Shown: piece by piece, positions 39,498 to 48,625 of the stretch
Layout: each line of letters begins with the position of its first letter
How positions within the stretch are numbered: the stretch's first letter is position 1
Assembly: GCA_002331385.1 (NCBI GenBank)
Contig: DCYB01000011.1
Location: forward strand, 233,459 to 297,458
Reading direction: 5' to 3'
Length of the DNA: 64,000 nt
Origin: Comamonadaceae bacterium UBA2121
Lineage (GTDB): Bacteria; Pseudomonadota; Gammaproteobacteria; Burkholderiales; Burkholderiaceae_C
Notes under the pieces: generated by a model
Database searches by the model: none
The model's input: the letters and a program-made list of their open reading frames with translations, nothing else
Told to the model about the DNA's origin: nothing
Translations under genes and position numbers: made by a program

Positions 39498-40979
39498 TCA
39501 CTGAAACGCCACTTCCGCGAAACTCCGCAGTTTCCGGCTGTGCAGCCGCTGCGTCCCCCCCTCACGCAGGATGTCGATGGCCCGCATCCCGATGCGCAAA
39601 TGCTGGTCCACACGCTCGCGGTAGAAGTGGTTCGCCATGCCTGGCAGCTTGATTTCGCCGTGCAGGGGCTTGTCGCTCACGCACAGCAACGTGCCGTAGG
39701 GCACGCGGAAGCGGAAACCGTTGGCGGCGATGGTGGCGCTTTCCATGTCCAGTGCCACGGCGCGGCTTTGGCTGAAGCGGCGTTGGGGCATGTTGTCGGG
39801 CAGCAGTTCCCAGTTGCGGTTGTCGGTGCTGGCGACGGTGCCGGTGCGCATGATGCGTTTGAGCTGGTCTTCCGGCACGTTGGCGACGTCGGCGACGGCC
39901 TGTTGCAGGGCCACCTGGATTTCCGCGAGTGCGGGGATGGGCACCCACAGCGGCAGTTCTTCGTCGAGCACGTGGTCTTCACGCACGTAGGCGTGGGCGA
40001 GGACGTAGTCGCCCAGTTGCTGGCTGTTGCGCAGGCCGGCGCAGTGGCCGAGCATCATCCAGGCATGTGGGCGCAGGACGGCGATGTGGTCGGTGATGGT
40101 TTTGGCGTTGGCGGGGCCGACGCCGATGTTGACCATGGTGATGCCGCTGCCGTCGGCGCGCACGAGGTGGTAGCCGGGCATTTGCGGCAGGCGTGGCGGG
40201 GCTACGCCCAGTTCGTCGCCGGGTTTGCTGGTCAGGCCCTTGCGGCGCTTGACCACGTTGCCGGGTTCGACGAAAGCGATGTATTCACTGTCTTCGCGCG
40301 CCATTTCGGCGTGGCCAAGGCGCATGAACTCGTCGATGTAGAACTGGTAGTTGGTGAACAGCACGAAGTTCTGGAACCAGTCGGGGGCGGTGCCGGTGTA
40401 GTGGCGCAGGCGGTGCAGCGAGTAGTCCACGCGTGGCGCGGTGAACAGCGACAGCGGCTGGGCCTCGCCGGGCTTGGCCTGCCAGGTGCCGTTGGCGATG
40501 CCGTCGTCCATGGCGCTCAGGTCGGGCAGGTCGAACACGTCGCGCATGAGCATGCGGCGCTCGGGCGAGAGTGAGCCTTCGATGTGGTCGTGTTCGGCAA
40601 ACGAGAAATGGATCGGGATCGGCTGGTTGCTCAGGCCCACTTCGATCTCCACGCCGTGGCTGGCGCGCAGCAGGCGGAACTGCTCCAGATAGTAGTGGGC
40701 GAACAGGTCGGGCCGGGTGAGCGTGGTCTCGAAGCGCCCGGGTCCTTCGACAAACCCGTAGGCGAAGGCCGATGGCTGGCGCAGCACGGTGGTGGTCTGC
40801 ACGCGCACGAACGGATAGTAGGCACGCACATGCGCCGCCGGTGTCTCTCCTGCCACGAAGCGCTGCATGGCATCGCGCAGGAAGCTGATCTGCTGTTGAT
40901 AGATGCGTTGCACCTCGGCCAGCGCTTCGGCTGGGTCGGTGTGCAGCGATGGTTCCGTGTAATTGGCTATGGATGACAT
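39498..40979 (-). CDS. amn: AMP nucleosidase
   Basis: A 493-residue enzyme that splits AMP into adenine and ribose 5-phosphate, tuning adenylate pools. The N-terminal regulatory domain (about 1-180) includes YPFVRVQTTTVLRQPSAF; the catalytic nucleoside-phosphorylase fold has GITMVNIGVGPANAKTITDH, HAWMMLGHCAGLR (phosphate and base site) and ALDMESATIAANGFRF near the end, with the catalytic Asp in SDKPLHGEIKLPG. ATG 40979 has AGGA just upstream; ATG 40994 is an alternative. Divergent from the cation transporter gene. Confidence 0.95.
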   Translation of the reverse strand: MSSIANYTEPSLHTDPAEALAEVQRIYQQQISFLRDAMQRFVAGETPAAHVRAYYPFVRVQTTTVLRQPSAFAYGFVEGPGRFETTLTRPDLFAHYYLEQFRLLRASHGVEIEVGLSNQPIPIHFSFAEHDHIEGSLSPERRMLMRDVFDLPDLSAMDDGIANGTWQAKPGEAQPLSLFTAPRVDYSLHRLRHYTGTAPDWFQNFVLFTNYQFYIDEFMRLGHAEMAREDSEYIAFVEPGNVVKRRKGLTSKPGDELGVAPPRLPQMPGYHLVRADGSGITMVNIGVGPANAKTITDHIAVLRPHAWMMLGHCAGLRNSQQLGDYVLAHAYVREDHVLDEELPLWVPIPALAEIQVALQQAVADVANVPEDQLKRIMRTGTVASTDNRNWELLPDNMPQRRFSQSRAVALDMESATIAANGFRFRVPYGTLLCVSDKPLHGEIKLPGMANHFYRERVDQHLRIGMRAIDILREGGTQRLHSRKLRSFAEVAFQ

Positions 40980-41062
40980 GATCCTATTGTCCACGGACTG
41001 GTGACATCCGTGTGGCGCTGTGATTGGCGCAGGCGGTGCGCTCTGGCGATAATCAGGCCATC

Positions 41063-42037
41063 ATGCCCCTCGCGCCAGAAGAAAATACACCGGCCCAGCC
41101 CACGATTCCCGAATGGATGAACCCGCGCACCTTGCTGCGCGCATCGGTGGGCGTGGCCGTGCTCACCATCGTGCTCAAGACGCTGGCATGGTGGCTCACG
41201 GGCTCGGTCGGCATGTTGTCGGACGCGCTGGAGTCGTTCGTGAATCTGGCGGGCGCGGTGTTTGCGCTGTCGATGGTGACGATCGCGCAGCGTCCGGCGG
41301 ACGAAGACCATCCCTATGGTCATCACAAGGCAGAGTTTTTTTCCTCGGGCTTCGAAGGCATTCTCATCATCGGCGCCAGCATCGCCATTCTCTGGGCGGC
41401 GGTGAACCGGTTGCTGAACCCGCAGCCGCTGGAGCAGATCAGTTGGGGTGTGGTGCTGTTGGTGCTCAGCAGTGCGTGCAATGGCGGGCTGGCGTGGCTG
41501 ATGCTGCGTGCGGCGCGCGTGCACCACTCCAAGGCGCTGGAGGGTGATGCGCGCCACTTGTTTACCGACGTCTGGACGTCGGCTGGCGTGCTCGTGGGCA
41601 TGGTGGGCGCGGCGCTCACGGGTTGGCACTGGCTCGATCCGGTGGTGGCGATGTTGGTGGCGCTGAACATCCTGCGCGAAGGCTCCAGCATGTTGTGGGA
41701 ATCGTCGCAGGGTCTGATGGACGAGGCGCTTCCGCCCGAGCAATTGCAGCGCGTGCAGCAACTGCTCGATCGCTACAGCGCCGAATACGACGGCAAGGTG
41801 CGCTTTGACAGCCTCATCTCGCGTCGCGCAGGCAGCCGCAACTATGTGGACCTGCATATGCACATGCCGGCCGCCTGGACGCTCGGACGTGCGGCCAAGC
41901 TGCGCAGCGACGTGGAGGCTGCGCTCATGCAGATCGTGCCCAATCTGCGCGCTGGCATCGAAGTGCTGCCGTTGGGACAGGACACGGTGTTCGAGGCCGC
42001 GCAGGCCGAACAGGAACGCAAAGAAAAGGAACAGTGA
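41063..42037 (+). CDS. Cation diffusion facilitator metal transporter (FieF-like)
   Basis: A 324-residue inner-membrane antiporter that exports divalent metals (zinc, iron or cadmium) against protons. Six membrane segments are expected in the first 220 residues; the metal-site Asp residues lie in MLSDALESFVNLAG and LFTDVWTSAGVLVG, with the DEDHPYGHHKAEF loop between. The C-terminal cytoplasmic domain begins near 225 with VRFDSLISRRAGSRNYVDLH and has DLHMHMPAAWTLGRA. ATG 41063 fits the family start. It ends 1 bp before the dtd start, so the two are co-transcribed. Confidence 0.92.
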   Translation: MPLAPEENTPAQPTIPEWMNPRTLLRASVGVAVLTIVLKTLAWWLTGSVGMLSDALESFVNLAGAVFALSMVTIAQRPADEDHPYGHHKAEFFSSGFEGILIIGASIAILWAAVNRLLNPQPLEQISWGVVLLVLSSACNGGLAWLMLRAARVHHSKALEGDARHLFTDVWTSAGVLVGMVGAALTGWHWLDPVVAMLVALNILREGSSMLWESSQGLMDEALPPEQLQRVQQLLDRYSAEYDGKVRFDSLISRRAGSRNYVDLHMHMPAAWTLGRAAKLRSDVEAALMQIVPNLRAGIEVLPLGQDTVFEAAQAEQERKEKEQ

Positions 42038-42038
42038 A

Positions 42039-42482
42039 TTGATCACCGTATTGCAGCGCGTGCGTGAAGCGCGCGTGGAAGTGGCGGGCGAGGTCGTCGG
42101 CCAGATCGGACAGGGCTTGCTGGTGCTGCTGTGCGCCGAACAGGGCGACCACGATGGCGTGGCCGACAAGCTGCTGGCCAAGATTCTCAAACTGCGCATC
42201 TTCAGCGACGACGCGGGCAAGATGAACCGCAGTGTTCAGGATGTGCATGGCGGCCTGCTCGTGGTGAGCCAGTTCACGTTGGCGGCGGACACCAAGGGCG
42301 GCAACCGCCCCAGTTTCACCAACGCGGCGGCGCCGGATGAGGGCAGGCGGCTGTATGAGTACTTCGTGGAGCAGGCCCGCAAGGTACACCCAAACGTCGA
42401 GACAGGCCAGTTCGCCGCCGACATGCAGGTGCATCTGGTGAACGATGGGCCGGTGACGATTCCTCTCTCTATGAATGCATGA
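42039..42482 (+). CDS. dtd: D-aminoacyl-tRNA deacylase (TTG start)
   Basis: A 147-residue homodimeric editing enzyme that removes D-amino acids from tRNA. Hallmarks: ITVLQRVREARVEV at the start, the SQFTLAADTKGGNRPSF block and the cis-Pro motif region NDGPVTI near 135-141, which hold the D-chiral pocket. The only start that gives the conserved beginning is TTG 42039, with AAAAGGAA about 8 nt upstream; the frame upstream belongs to the transporter gene in another frame. Length fits the family (about 145). Confidence 0.94.
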   Translation: MITVLQRVREARVEVAGEVVGQIGQGLLVLLCAEQGDHDGVADKLLAKILKLRIFSDDAGKMNRSVQDVHGGLLVVSQFTLAADTKGGNRPSFTNAAAPDEGRRLYEYFVEQARKVHPNVETGQFAADMQVHLVNDGPVTIPLSMNA

Positions 42483-42603
42483 GTGCAAGCATTCGGGAAA
42501 AGAATAATTGACTATCGATATTCAATTGGACGCGAATACTTGATCGCGGCACCATGGATGTAGCTGCCGGAGACACGGCAACACATACCAAGGAGACTCG
42601 ATC

Positions 42604-43599
42604 ATGAAGCGTTCGTTATTCGTCCGCACGGCCGCTGCCGCCGTTGCGTTGATGGCAGGTGGCGCGCTGCCGCTGGCGCAGGCGCAGTCCTCATCCCAGG
42701 CCCCTTATCCCTCTGCGGGTCCGATCACCATGGTGGTACCGTTTGCTGCAGGCAGCGGCACGGACGCCGTGGCGCGCGTGGTGGCGCAGAAGTTGGGGGA
42801 GCGGCTCAAGCAGTCGGTGATTGTGGACAACCGGGCCGGAGCCAACGCCCAGATCGCGGCGGGCATTGTGGCCAAGGCCAAGCCGGACGGCTATACGCTG
42901 TTCATGACGACGAATACGTCGCACTCGGCCAACCCGTGGCTGTACAAGAATCTCAAGTACGACCCGATCAAGGACTTCACGCCGATTGCGCGAGTGGGCG
43001 AGTTGCCGTTCGCGCTGGTGGTCAATCCCGAGGTGCCGGTGAAGACGGTGCAGGAACTGATCGATTACGCCAAGGCGCACCCCGACAAGCTGTCCTACGG
43101 CACGCCCAACAGCACCTCGGAGGTGGCTTCGGAGACGCTGAAGTTCATCACCAAGACGCAGATTCTGGGCGTGCCCTACAAGTCGAGCCCGCAGGCGCTG
43201 ACCGACCTGATGGGGGGACAAATCAAGATGTACGTGGCCGATCTGGGGTCGAGCTGGAGCATGCTGAAGACCGACCGCGTGCGCACGCTGGCGGTGACGG
43301 CGGCCAAGGGCTCGGAACTGCTGCCCAACGTGCCGCCCATCGCCAAGACGATTCCGGGTTTCGACATCACGTCGTGGAATGGCATCTTCGCACCGGCGGG
43401 CGTGTCCAAGGACATCGTGAACCGCATCAACACCGAGTTGCAGGTCATCCTGGCTGACAGGGCCGTGCGCGAGCAACTGGCGGGCGTGGGGTTTGAAGTC
43501 TGGCCGACCAAGACGCCCGAGGAGTTCACCACCTATGTGAAGGACCAGCTTGCCTATTGGGGCAAGCTGATCAAGCAGGCGGGCATCGAAAAAGAATAA
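42604..43599 (+). CDS. Bug-family tripartite tricarboxylate transporter receptor
   Basis: A 331-residue periplasmic receptor. Signal peptide MKRSLFVRTAAAAVALMAGG to about LAQAQ; then ITMVVPFAAGSGTDAVARVV, DNRAGANAQIAAGIVAKA, KPDGYTLF and VPYKSSPQALTDLMGGQIK, the usual family blocks. AAGGAGA precedes the ATG. It opens a cluster with a cupin and an acyl-CoA dehydrogenase gene, which suggests the imported acid is used through a CoA ester; this is inference. No TctAB permease is present. Confidence 0.92.
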   Translation: MKRSLFVRTAAAAVALMAGGALPLAQAQSSSQAPYPSAGPITMVVPFAAGSGTDAVARVVAQKLGERLKQSVIVDNRAGANAQIAAGIVAKAKPDGYTLFMTTNTSHSANPWLYKNLKYDPIKDFTPIARVGELPFALVVNPEVPVKTVQELIDYAKAHPDKLSYGTPNSTSEVASETLKFITKTQILGVPYKSSPQALTDLMGGQIKMYVADLGSSWSMLKTDRVRTLAVTAAKGSELLPNVPPIAKTIPGFDITSWNGIFAPAGVSKDIVNRINTELQVILADRAVREQLAGVGFEVWPTKTPEEFTTYVKDQLAYWGKLIKQAGIEKE

Positions 43600-43623
43600 C
43601 GCGCAAGCACGGAGGAACGTCCC

Positions 43624-44013
43624 ATGACGAGCAAATATCTCATCCGCGAAAAGGATGTGCCCGGCTACAGCCCGGCCAACCACCACGGCACGGTGAACCG
43701 GCGCCTCATCAGCGCCGAGACCGTGGGCGCGCGCCACATGGAGGTGCTGTTGGGCACGCTGGAAAAAGGTGGCGGTGCGCTGCCCCATGCGCACCCCGGC
43801 ATGGAGCAGGCGTGCTATCTGCTGGAAGGTTCCGCGGAAGTGGAGATCGAGGGCGAAGACACGTTCTCGATGCAGCCGGGCGATGCCTGCTTTTTTCCGG
43901 AAGATGTCATGCACATCTTCCGCGTGACCAGCGATACGCCCGTGCGTTTGCTGGTGATTTACAGCCCGCCCTATGGCGAGAATCCGCAGCGCGTTCGCCG
44001 TCCGGCCGCGTGA
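43624..44013 (+). CDS. Cupin-domain protein
   Basis: A 129-residue single-domain cupin. Motif 1 is GGALPHAHPGMEQACYLLEGSAEVEIEG (with His ligands and Glu) and motif 2 is PGDACFFPEDVMHIFRV, giving a plausible metal site. Such small cupins act as isomerases, dioxygenase-like enzymes or sensors. GGAGGA precedes the ATG. It lies between the Bug receptor (24-bp gap) and the acyl-CoA dehydrogenase (29-bp gap), so probably in one operon. Confidence 0.88.
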   Translation: MTSKYLIREKDVPGYSPANHHGTVNRRLISAETVGARHMEVLLGTLEKGGGALPHAHPGMEQACYLLEGSAEVEIEGEDTFSMQPGDACFFPEDVMHIFRVTSDTPVRLLVIYSPPYGENPQRVRRPAA

Positions 44014-44042
44014 TCGAACCCCCCAGATGAGGTAAGCACGTC

Positions 44043-45206
44043 ATGGACTTTCTCCTGAGCGAAGAACAAGAGCAGATCCGCGATGCCATCGAGCGCGTAT
44101 GCGCGCCCTTCGATGACGACTACTGGTTGAAGAAGGACCGCGAGGGCGGCTTCCCGGACGACTTTCACAAGGCGCTGGCCGATGCGGGCTGGCTCGGCAT
44201 TGCCATGCCCGAAGAGTATGGCGGCGCGGGGCTGGGCATCAGCGAAGCAGCGCTGATGATGCACACCATCTCCGCGACGGGCGCGGGCCTGTCGGGCGCA
44301 TCGGCGGTGCACATGAATATTTTCGGCCTGCATCCGGTGGTGGTGTTTGGCAACGAGGAGCAGAAAAAGCGCTGGTTGCCGCCGCTCATCGCAGGCAAGG
44401 ACAAGGCCTGCTTTGGCGTGACGGAACCCAACACGGGCCTCAACACGCTCAAGCTCAAGACGCGCGCGCAGCGTCAGGGTGACCACTATGTGGTGACCGG
44501 GCAGAAGGTGTGGATTTCCACGGCGCAGGTGGCCAACAAGATCCTGCTGCTGGCGCGCACCAAGCCGGTGGAGGAGTGCAAGGGCACGGAAGGCCTGAGC
44601 CTCTTCTATACCGATGTGGATCGCAACACCATGGAGATCCGCGAGATCGACAAGCTGGGGCGCAAGTGCGTGGACTCCAACCAGGTGTTCATCGACGGCC
44701 TGCGCATTCCCGTGGAGGACCGCGTGGGTGAGGAAAACAAGGGCTTTTCCTACATTCTTCACGGCCTCAATCCCGAGCGCATCCTGATCGCAGCGGAAGC
44801 CGTGGGACTGGGCCGTGCCGCCCTGCGCCGCGCCACACAATACGCGAACGAGCGCGTGGTGTTCGATCGCCCCATTGGACAGAATCAGGGCATCCAGCAT
44901 CCGCTGGCGCAGGCCTGGATGGGGCTGGAGTCGGCGCATCTGATGGTGCAGAAGGCCGGCTTTCTCTACGACAAGGGACTGCCTTGCGGCGCCGAGGCGA
45001 ATGCTGCCAAATACCTCGGCGCGGAAGCGTGCGGCAAGGCGTGCGAGACGGCCATCTTCACGCACGGCGGCATGGGCTACGCAAAGGAGTATCACGTCGA
45101 GCGCTACATGCGGGAGTCATGGATTCCGCGCCTCGCGCCGGTCAGCCCGCAGATGATCATGAACTTCATCGCGGAAAAGGTGCTCGGCCTGCCCAAGTCC
45201 TACTGA
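44043..45206 (+). CDS. Acyl-CoA dehydrogenase
   Basis: A 387-residue FAD enzyme. The N-terminal helices (MDFLLSEEQEQIRDAIERV), CFGVTEPNTGLNTLKLKTRA (flavin/substrate loop), KVWISTAQVAN, and the C-terminal RERNG-like HGGMGYAKEYHVERYMRE are typical. GERVSRR-like VFDRPIGQNQGIQHPLAQAW is the second flavin contact. The catalytic Glu is expected near AIFTHGGMGY and could not be pinned down by eye. GAGG lies before the ATG. It is preceded by a cupin and followed by a LysR gene on the same strand. Confidence 0.93.
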   Translation: MDFLLSEEQEQIRDAIERVCAPFDDDYWLKKDREGGFPDDFHKALADAGWLGIAMPEEYGGAGLGISEAALMMHTISATGAGLSGASAVHMNIFGLHPVVVFGNEEQKKRWLPPLIAGKDKACFGVTEPNTGLNTLKLKTRAQRQGDHYVVTGQKVWISTAQVANKILLLARTKPVEECKGTEGLSLFYTDVDRNTMEIREIDKLGRKCVDSNQVFIDGLRIPVEDRVGEENKGFSYILHGLNPERILIAAEAVGLGRAALRRATQYANERVVFDRPIGQNQGIQHPLAQAWMGLESAHLMVQKAGFLYDKGLPCGAEANAAKYLGAEACGKACETAIFTHGGMGYAKEYHVERYMRESWIPRLAPVSPQMIMNFIAEKVLGLPKSY

Positions 45207-45295
45207 GTCGCCGCGTGCTGGACCGCGTGCAAGGCCACCCGCGGGAAAACGCGGGGCGCGCCCGGGAACACAAAATGGGTGGATGGATGCAAGAT

Positions 45296-46198
45296 ATGGC
45301 ATTCATGAAAACCCATCTGCTCCGCTATTTCGTGGTGCTGGCCGAAGAGCGCCACTTCGGGCGCGCGGCAAAGCGCCTGTTCATCACGCAGCCGCCGCTG
45401 AGCACGGCGCTCAAATCACTGGAAGAAGAGCTGGGCGTGGTGCTGGTCAAGCGCGATGCCAAGCAGGTCACGCTCACTCCGGCGGGCGAAGCCTTCTTGC
45501 TGGAGGCGCGCCGCGTGCTGGCGCAAATCCAGCGCGCCGCCGATGTGGTGCGCAGCGTCGCGCAGGGCACGCAAGGGCGACTCGATGTGGGCATCACGGG
45601 CTCCATGGTGTATCGCGATGTGCCGCAATACTGCCGCGCGTTCGAGGCACAGCGCCCGCACGTGGAGCTGTGCCTGCACGAGATGTCCACCGGCGAGCAG
45701 TTGCGCGCGCTGGCGTCGGGCGATCTCGACGTGGGCTTTCTCAACATGGGTTTCCCGTCGGATGACCTGGCCGTGCTGCCACTGCACTCGGAGCGGCTGG
45801 TGGCCTGCCTGCCAGACACCCACCCGTTGGCGGACGGCGCCGATCTGGCGCTGGCGCAGATCGCGCAGGAAGATTTTGTGATGTTCGCGCGCGATGTCTC
45901 GCCCGCCAATTACGACAACGTCATCGCCTGCATGCATCAGGCCGGCATCCATCCGCGCACCACGCACGCGGCGCGGCAGTGGTTGACGGTGGTGGCACTG
46001 GTGTCCACTGGTTGTGGTGTGGCGCTGGTGCCGGAGTGCATGCAGCGCGCTGGCATCCACGGCGTGCGCTTTGTGCCGCTGCACGGCTCCAACGTGGTGG
46101 CGCCAGCGGTGATGGCATGGCGCAAGAACGATGACCGGGTATTGCTTTCGGGGCTGATCGAGACCGTGCGCGATTGCGTGGCGCGGCGCACGACCTGA
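45296..46198 (+). CDS. LysR-family transcriptional regulator
   Basis: A roughly 300-residue regulator. The winged helix is at the start: LLRYFVVLAEERHFGRAAKR, LFITQPPLSTALKSLEEELG; the effector-binding domain (about 90-295) has RLDVGITGSM, DLDVGFLNMGFPSDDLAVLP and GCGVALVPECMQR. Starts at 45275, 45287, 45296 and 45305 are possible; 45275 has GGGA upstream, and the family usually begins only a few residues before LLRYF. It lies on the same strand as the acyl-CoA dehydrogenase gene, about 90 bp downstream, not divergent as is common, so autoregulated control of this cluster is uncertain. Confidence 0.9.
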   Translation: MAFMKTHLLRYFVVLAEERHFGRAAKRLFITQPPLSTALKSLEEELGVVLVKRDAKQVTLTPAGEAFLLEARRVLAQIQRAADVVRSVAQGTQGRLDVGITGSMVYRDVPQYCRAFEAQRPHVELCLHEMSTGEQLRALASGDLDVGFLNMGFPSDDLAVLPLHSERLVACLPDTHPLADGADLALAQIAQEDFVMFARDVSPANYDNVIACMHQAGIHPRTTHAARQWLTVVALVSTGCGVALVPECMQRAGIHGVRFVPLHGSNVVAPAVMAWRKNDDRVLLSGLIETVRDCVARRTT

Positions 46199-46215
46199 CC
46201 GGATCGGGCAGGTTA

Positions 46216-46995
46216 TCAGCCGCGCAGGAAGAACAGCACCGACATCACCAGTCCCGTCACGACGATGCCCCAGCGTATCCAGGTGGCGGGCAGCTTGCGT
46301 GCCACGCGGGCGCCGATGTAGCCGCCCAGCGTGGCGGCAATCATCATGATGAGCGCCTGCTTCCAGTACACCAGACCGCCCACGGCGTAGATCGCCACGG
46401 CGATGGCCGTGAGCAGCGCGGAGACGAGGTTCTTCATGCCATTCATGGCATTGAGCTGCGTCTGCCCCAACAGCCCGAACAGCGCCAGCAGCAAGATGCC
46501 CAGACCGCCGTTGAAGTAGCCGCCGTACACCGCCACGACCAGCATGCCGAGCAGCCCCTTCACATGGCTCTGTGGCTGGCTGCTGGCAGGCGCTTGCGCG
46601 CTGCTGCGGCGTGCGGCCCATGCGCGCAGTTGCGGACCGAAGGCGAACATTGCCGTCGCCGCCAGCAGCAGCCAGGGAACGACTTTGCGGAACACCGCGT
46701 CCGGCGTGACCAGCAGCAGCGCTGCACCCGCCATGCCACCGATGAGCGAGGTGATGACGACGGCGCGCATCGACAGTCCGGGCGGTGGTTGCATGTCTTC
46801 GCGGAAGCCCCAGGCGCCCGCGACATAGCCCGGAAACAGCGCCACCGTGCCCGTGGCGTTGGCGATGACCGGCGGCACGCCCGTGAACACCAGCGCAGGG
46901 AGGGTGAGGAAACTGCCGCCACCGGCAACCGAATTGAGCGCGCCTGCGACGAACGCGGCGGCCAGAAGCAGGCCCCAATGGCTGAAGAATTCCAT
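46216..46995 (-). CDS. TSUP-family anion transporter (TauE/SafE)
   Basis: A 259-residue membrane protein with about eight hydrophobic segments. The TSUP repeats are seen at AAAFVAGALNSVAGGGSFLTLPAL and VVAVYGGYFNGGLGILLLAL, the two half-family glycine-rich motifs. The family exports or imports sulfite, sulfoacetate, or other small organic anions. ATG 46995 has GAGAGAC upstream; a longer frame to 47049 is unsupported. It is convergent with the LysR gene and far from a sulfonate cluster, so the anion is unknown. Confidence 0.9.
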   Translation of the reverse strand: MEFFSHWGLLLAAAFVAGALNSVAGGGSFLTLPALVFTGVPPVIANATGTVALFPGYVAGAWGFREDMQPPPGLSMRAVVITSLIGGMAGAALLLVTPDAVFRKVVPWLLLAATAMFAFGPQLRAWAARRSSAQAPASSQPQSHVKGLLGMLVVAVYGGYFNGGLGILLLALFGLLGQTQLNAMNGMKNLVSALLTAIAVAIYAVGGLVYWKQALIMMIAATLGGYIGARVARKLPATWIRWGIVVTGLVMSVLFFLRG

Positions 46996-47151
46996 GCTGT
47001 CTCTCAGTGATCCTTTGTTGTGCGATGGCCCGCAGCCTGGCGCGAGCACAAGGGACTGCGGGTTGTTTGATCGCGATGTTAGGCCGGATCGGGCTGCCGG
47101 ATCTGCAACCTGAACGCAATACTGTTTAACAGCGGCCTGCGGGTGCGTTGA

Positions 47152-47610
47152 TCAGGTCGCGTACGGGTCGGCAAAACCCAGCTCGTGCATGATGTCGGTC
47201 TCGTATGCTTCCATTTCTTCGGCGTCTTCGGTGCTGGTTTCGTGGTCCCAGCCCTGCGCGTGCAGCGTGCCGTGTACGAGCAGGTGCGCGTAGTGCTCTT
47301 CGAGCGACTTGTTCTGCTCCTGCGCTTCGCGCGCGACGACGGGAGCGCACAGCACGAGGTCGGCCATCACGGTGGGCTCCTGCTGATAGTCGAAGGTCAG
47401 CACGTTGGTGGCGTAGTCCTTCTTGCGGTACTCGGCGTTGAGCTGGCGGCCCTCGATTTCGCCGACGATGCGCACGGTGATTTCCGCATCGACGGCCAGG
47501 GCATGGCGAATCCAGCGCGTGACCTTGCTGCGGGAGAGCACGGCGCGGTGCTCGGCCACGCCGTCAAAGCGCGCAAATTGCAGACTCAGGGTGAGGTCGT
47601 TGAGTGTCAT
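47152..47610 (-). CDS. ybeY: Endoribonuclease YbeY
   Basis: A 152-residue zinc RNase that matures 16S rRNA and takes part in ribosome quality control. The metal motif HLLVHGTLHAQGWDHE near residue 113 has the three histidines of the family, preceded by GEIEGRQLNAEYRKKDYATNV-like and DLVLCAPVVAREA. It starts 14 bp after the phoH gene, the common ybeZ-ybeY order. Length matches the family. Confidence 0.95.
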   Translation of the reverse strand: MTLNDLTLSLQFARFDGVAEHRAVLSRSKVTRWIRHALAVDAEITVRIVGEIEGRQLNAEYRKKDYATNVLTFDYQQEPTVMADLVLCAPVVAREAQEQNKSLEEHYAHLLVHGTLHAQGWDHETSTEDAEEMEAYETDIMHELGFADPYAT

Positions 47611-47624
47611 GGCGAGGTGAGCGG

Positions 47625-48578
47625 TCAGTCGCGGGGGCTGGTTTTGCGCTGTGCGTCGTAGGCATCGACGATGCGCGCCACGAGCGGGTGGCGCACCACG
47701 TCCGCACTGGTGAAGCGCGTCACGGCAATGCCCTTGACGCGCTTGAGCACGCGCTCGGCGTCGATCAGGCCGCTCAACTGGCCGCGTGGCAGGTCGATCT
47801 GGCTCACGTCGCCCGTCACCACCGCCCTGGCACCAAAGCCAATGCGGGTGAGGAACATCTTCATCTGCTCGGGCGTGGTGTTTTGCGCCTCGTCCAGAAT
47901 CACAAAGGCGTTGTTCAGCGTGCGTCCGCGCATGAAGGCGAGGGGGGCGATCTCCAACTGGTTGCGCTCGAAGGCTTTCTGCACCTTGTCGAAACCCATG
48001 AGGTCGTAGAGAGCGTCGTACAGCGGGCGCAGATATGGATCGACCTTCTGCGTGAGGTCGCCGGGCAGGAAGCCCAGGCGCTCGCCTGCCTCCACCGCCG
48101 GGCGCGTGAGCACGATGCGCTGCACGACGCTGCGCTCCAGCGCATCCACGGCGCAGGCCACGGCCAGATAGGTCTTGCCGGTGCCCGCCGGGCCGATGCC
48201 AAAGGTGATGTCGTGCGCGGCGATGTTCTCCAGATACTTCGCTTGCACCGGCGTGCGTGCGCGCAGGTCGGCGCGGCGTGTGGTCAACTGGATGGCGGCG
48301 TCGGTCGTGTCGTCGCCCAGCATCTCGCTGTCACCCGCCAGCATGAGCTGGATCTGCTCGGGCTTGAGGGGGCGCTCCGCCATCTCGTAGAGTGCTTGCA
48401 GCAACTCCATCGCCTTGGTGGCTTTCGCCTTGGGGCCGTCCACCTTGAATTGCTCGTGGCGGTGCGCAATGCTGACCTGCAATGCGGTTTCGATGGAGCG
48501 CAGATGCGCGTCAGCGGGGCCGCACAGGTTGGCCAGGCGGGTGTTGTTGTGTGGGGTGAATGTGTGGCGCAGGATCAC
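47625..48578 (-). CDS. ybeZ: PhoH family ATPase (YbeZ)
   Basis: A roughly 317-residue ATPase that works with YbeY in RNA metabolism. The N-terminal KH-like part (ALQVSIAHRHEQFKVDG) precedes the Walker A GIGPAGTGKTYLAVACAV, Walker B NAFVILDEAQNTTPEQM, and VVTGDVSQIDLPRGQLSG, RAKRL-like end. GTG 48578 fits the family beginning (ILRHTFTP); TTG 48626 would add 16 unsupported residues and touch the ruvA start. The gene is divergent from ruvA with only 47 bp between the starts. Confidence 0.93.
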   Translation of the reverse strand: MILRHTFTPHNNTRLANLCGPADAHLRSIETALQVSIAHRHEQFKVDGPKAKATKAMELLQALYEMAERPLKPEQIQLMLAGDSEMLGDDTTDAAIQLTTRRADLRARTPVQAKYLENIAAHDITFGIGPAGTGKTYLAVACAVDALERSVVQRIVLTRPAVEAGERLGFLPGDLTQKVDPYLRPLYDALYDLMGFDKVQKAFERNQLEIAPLAFMRGRTLNNAFVILDEAQNTTPEQMKMFLTRIGFGARAVVTGDVSQIDLPRGQLSGLIDAERVLKRVKGIAVTRFTSADVVRHPLVARIVDAYDAQRKTSPRD

Positions 48579-48625
48579 GCGGATAATTTGGTAAATGACG
48601 CCGCAGGTCGCGGCAAAGGATTCCA

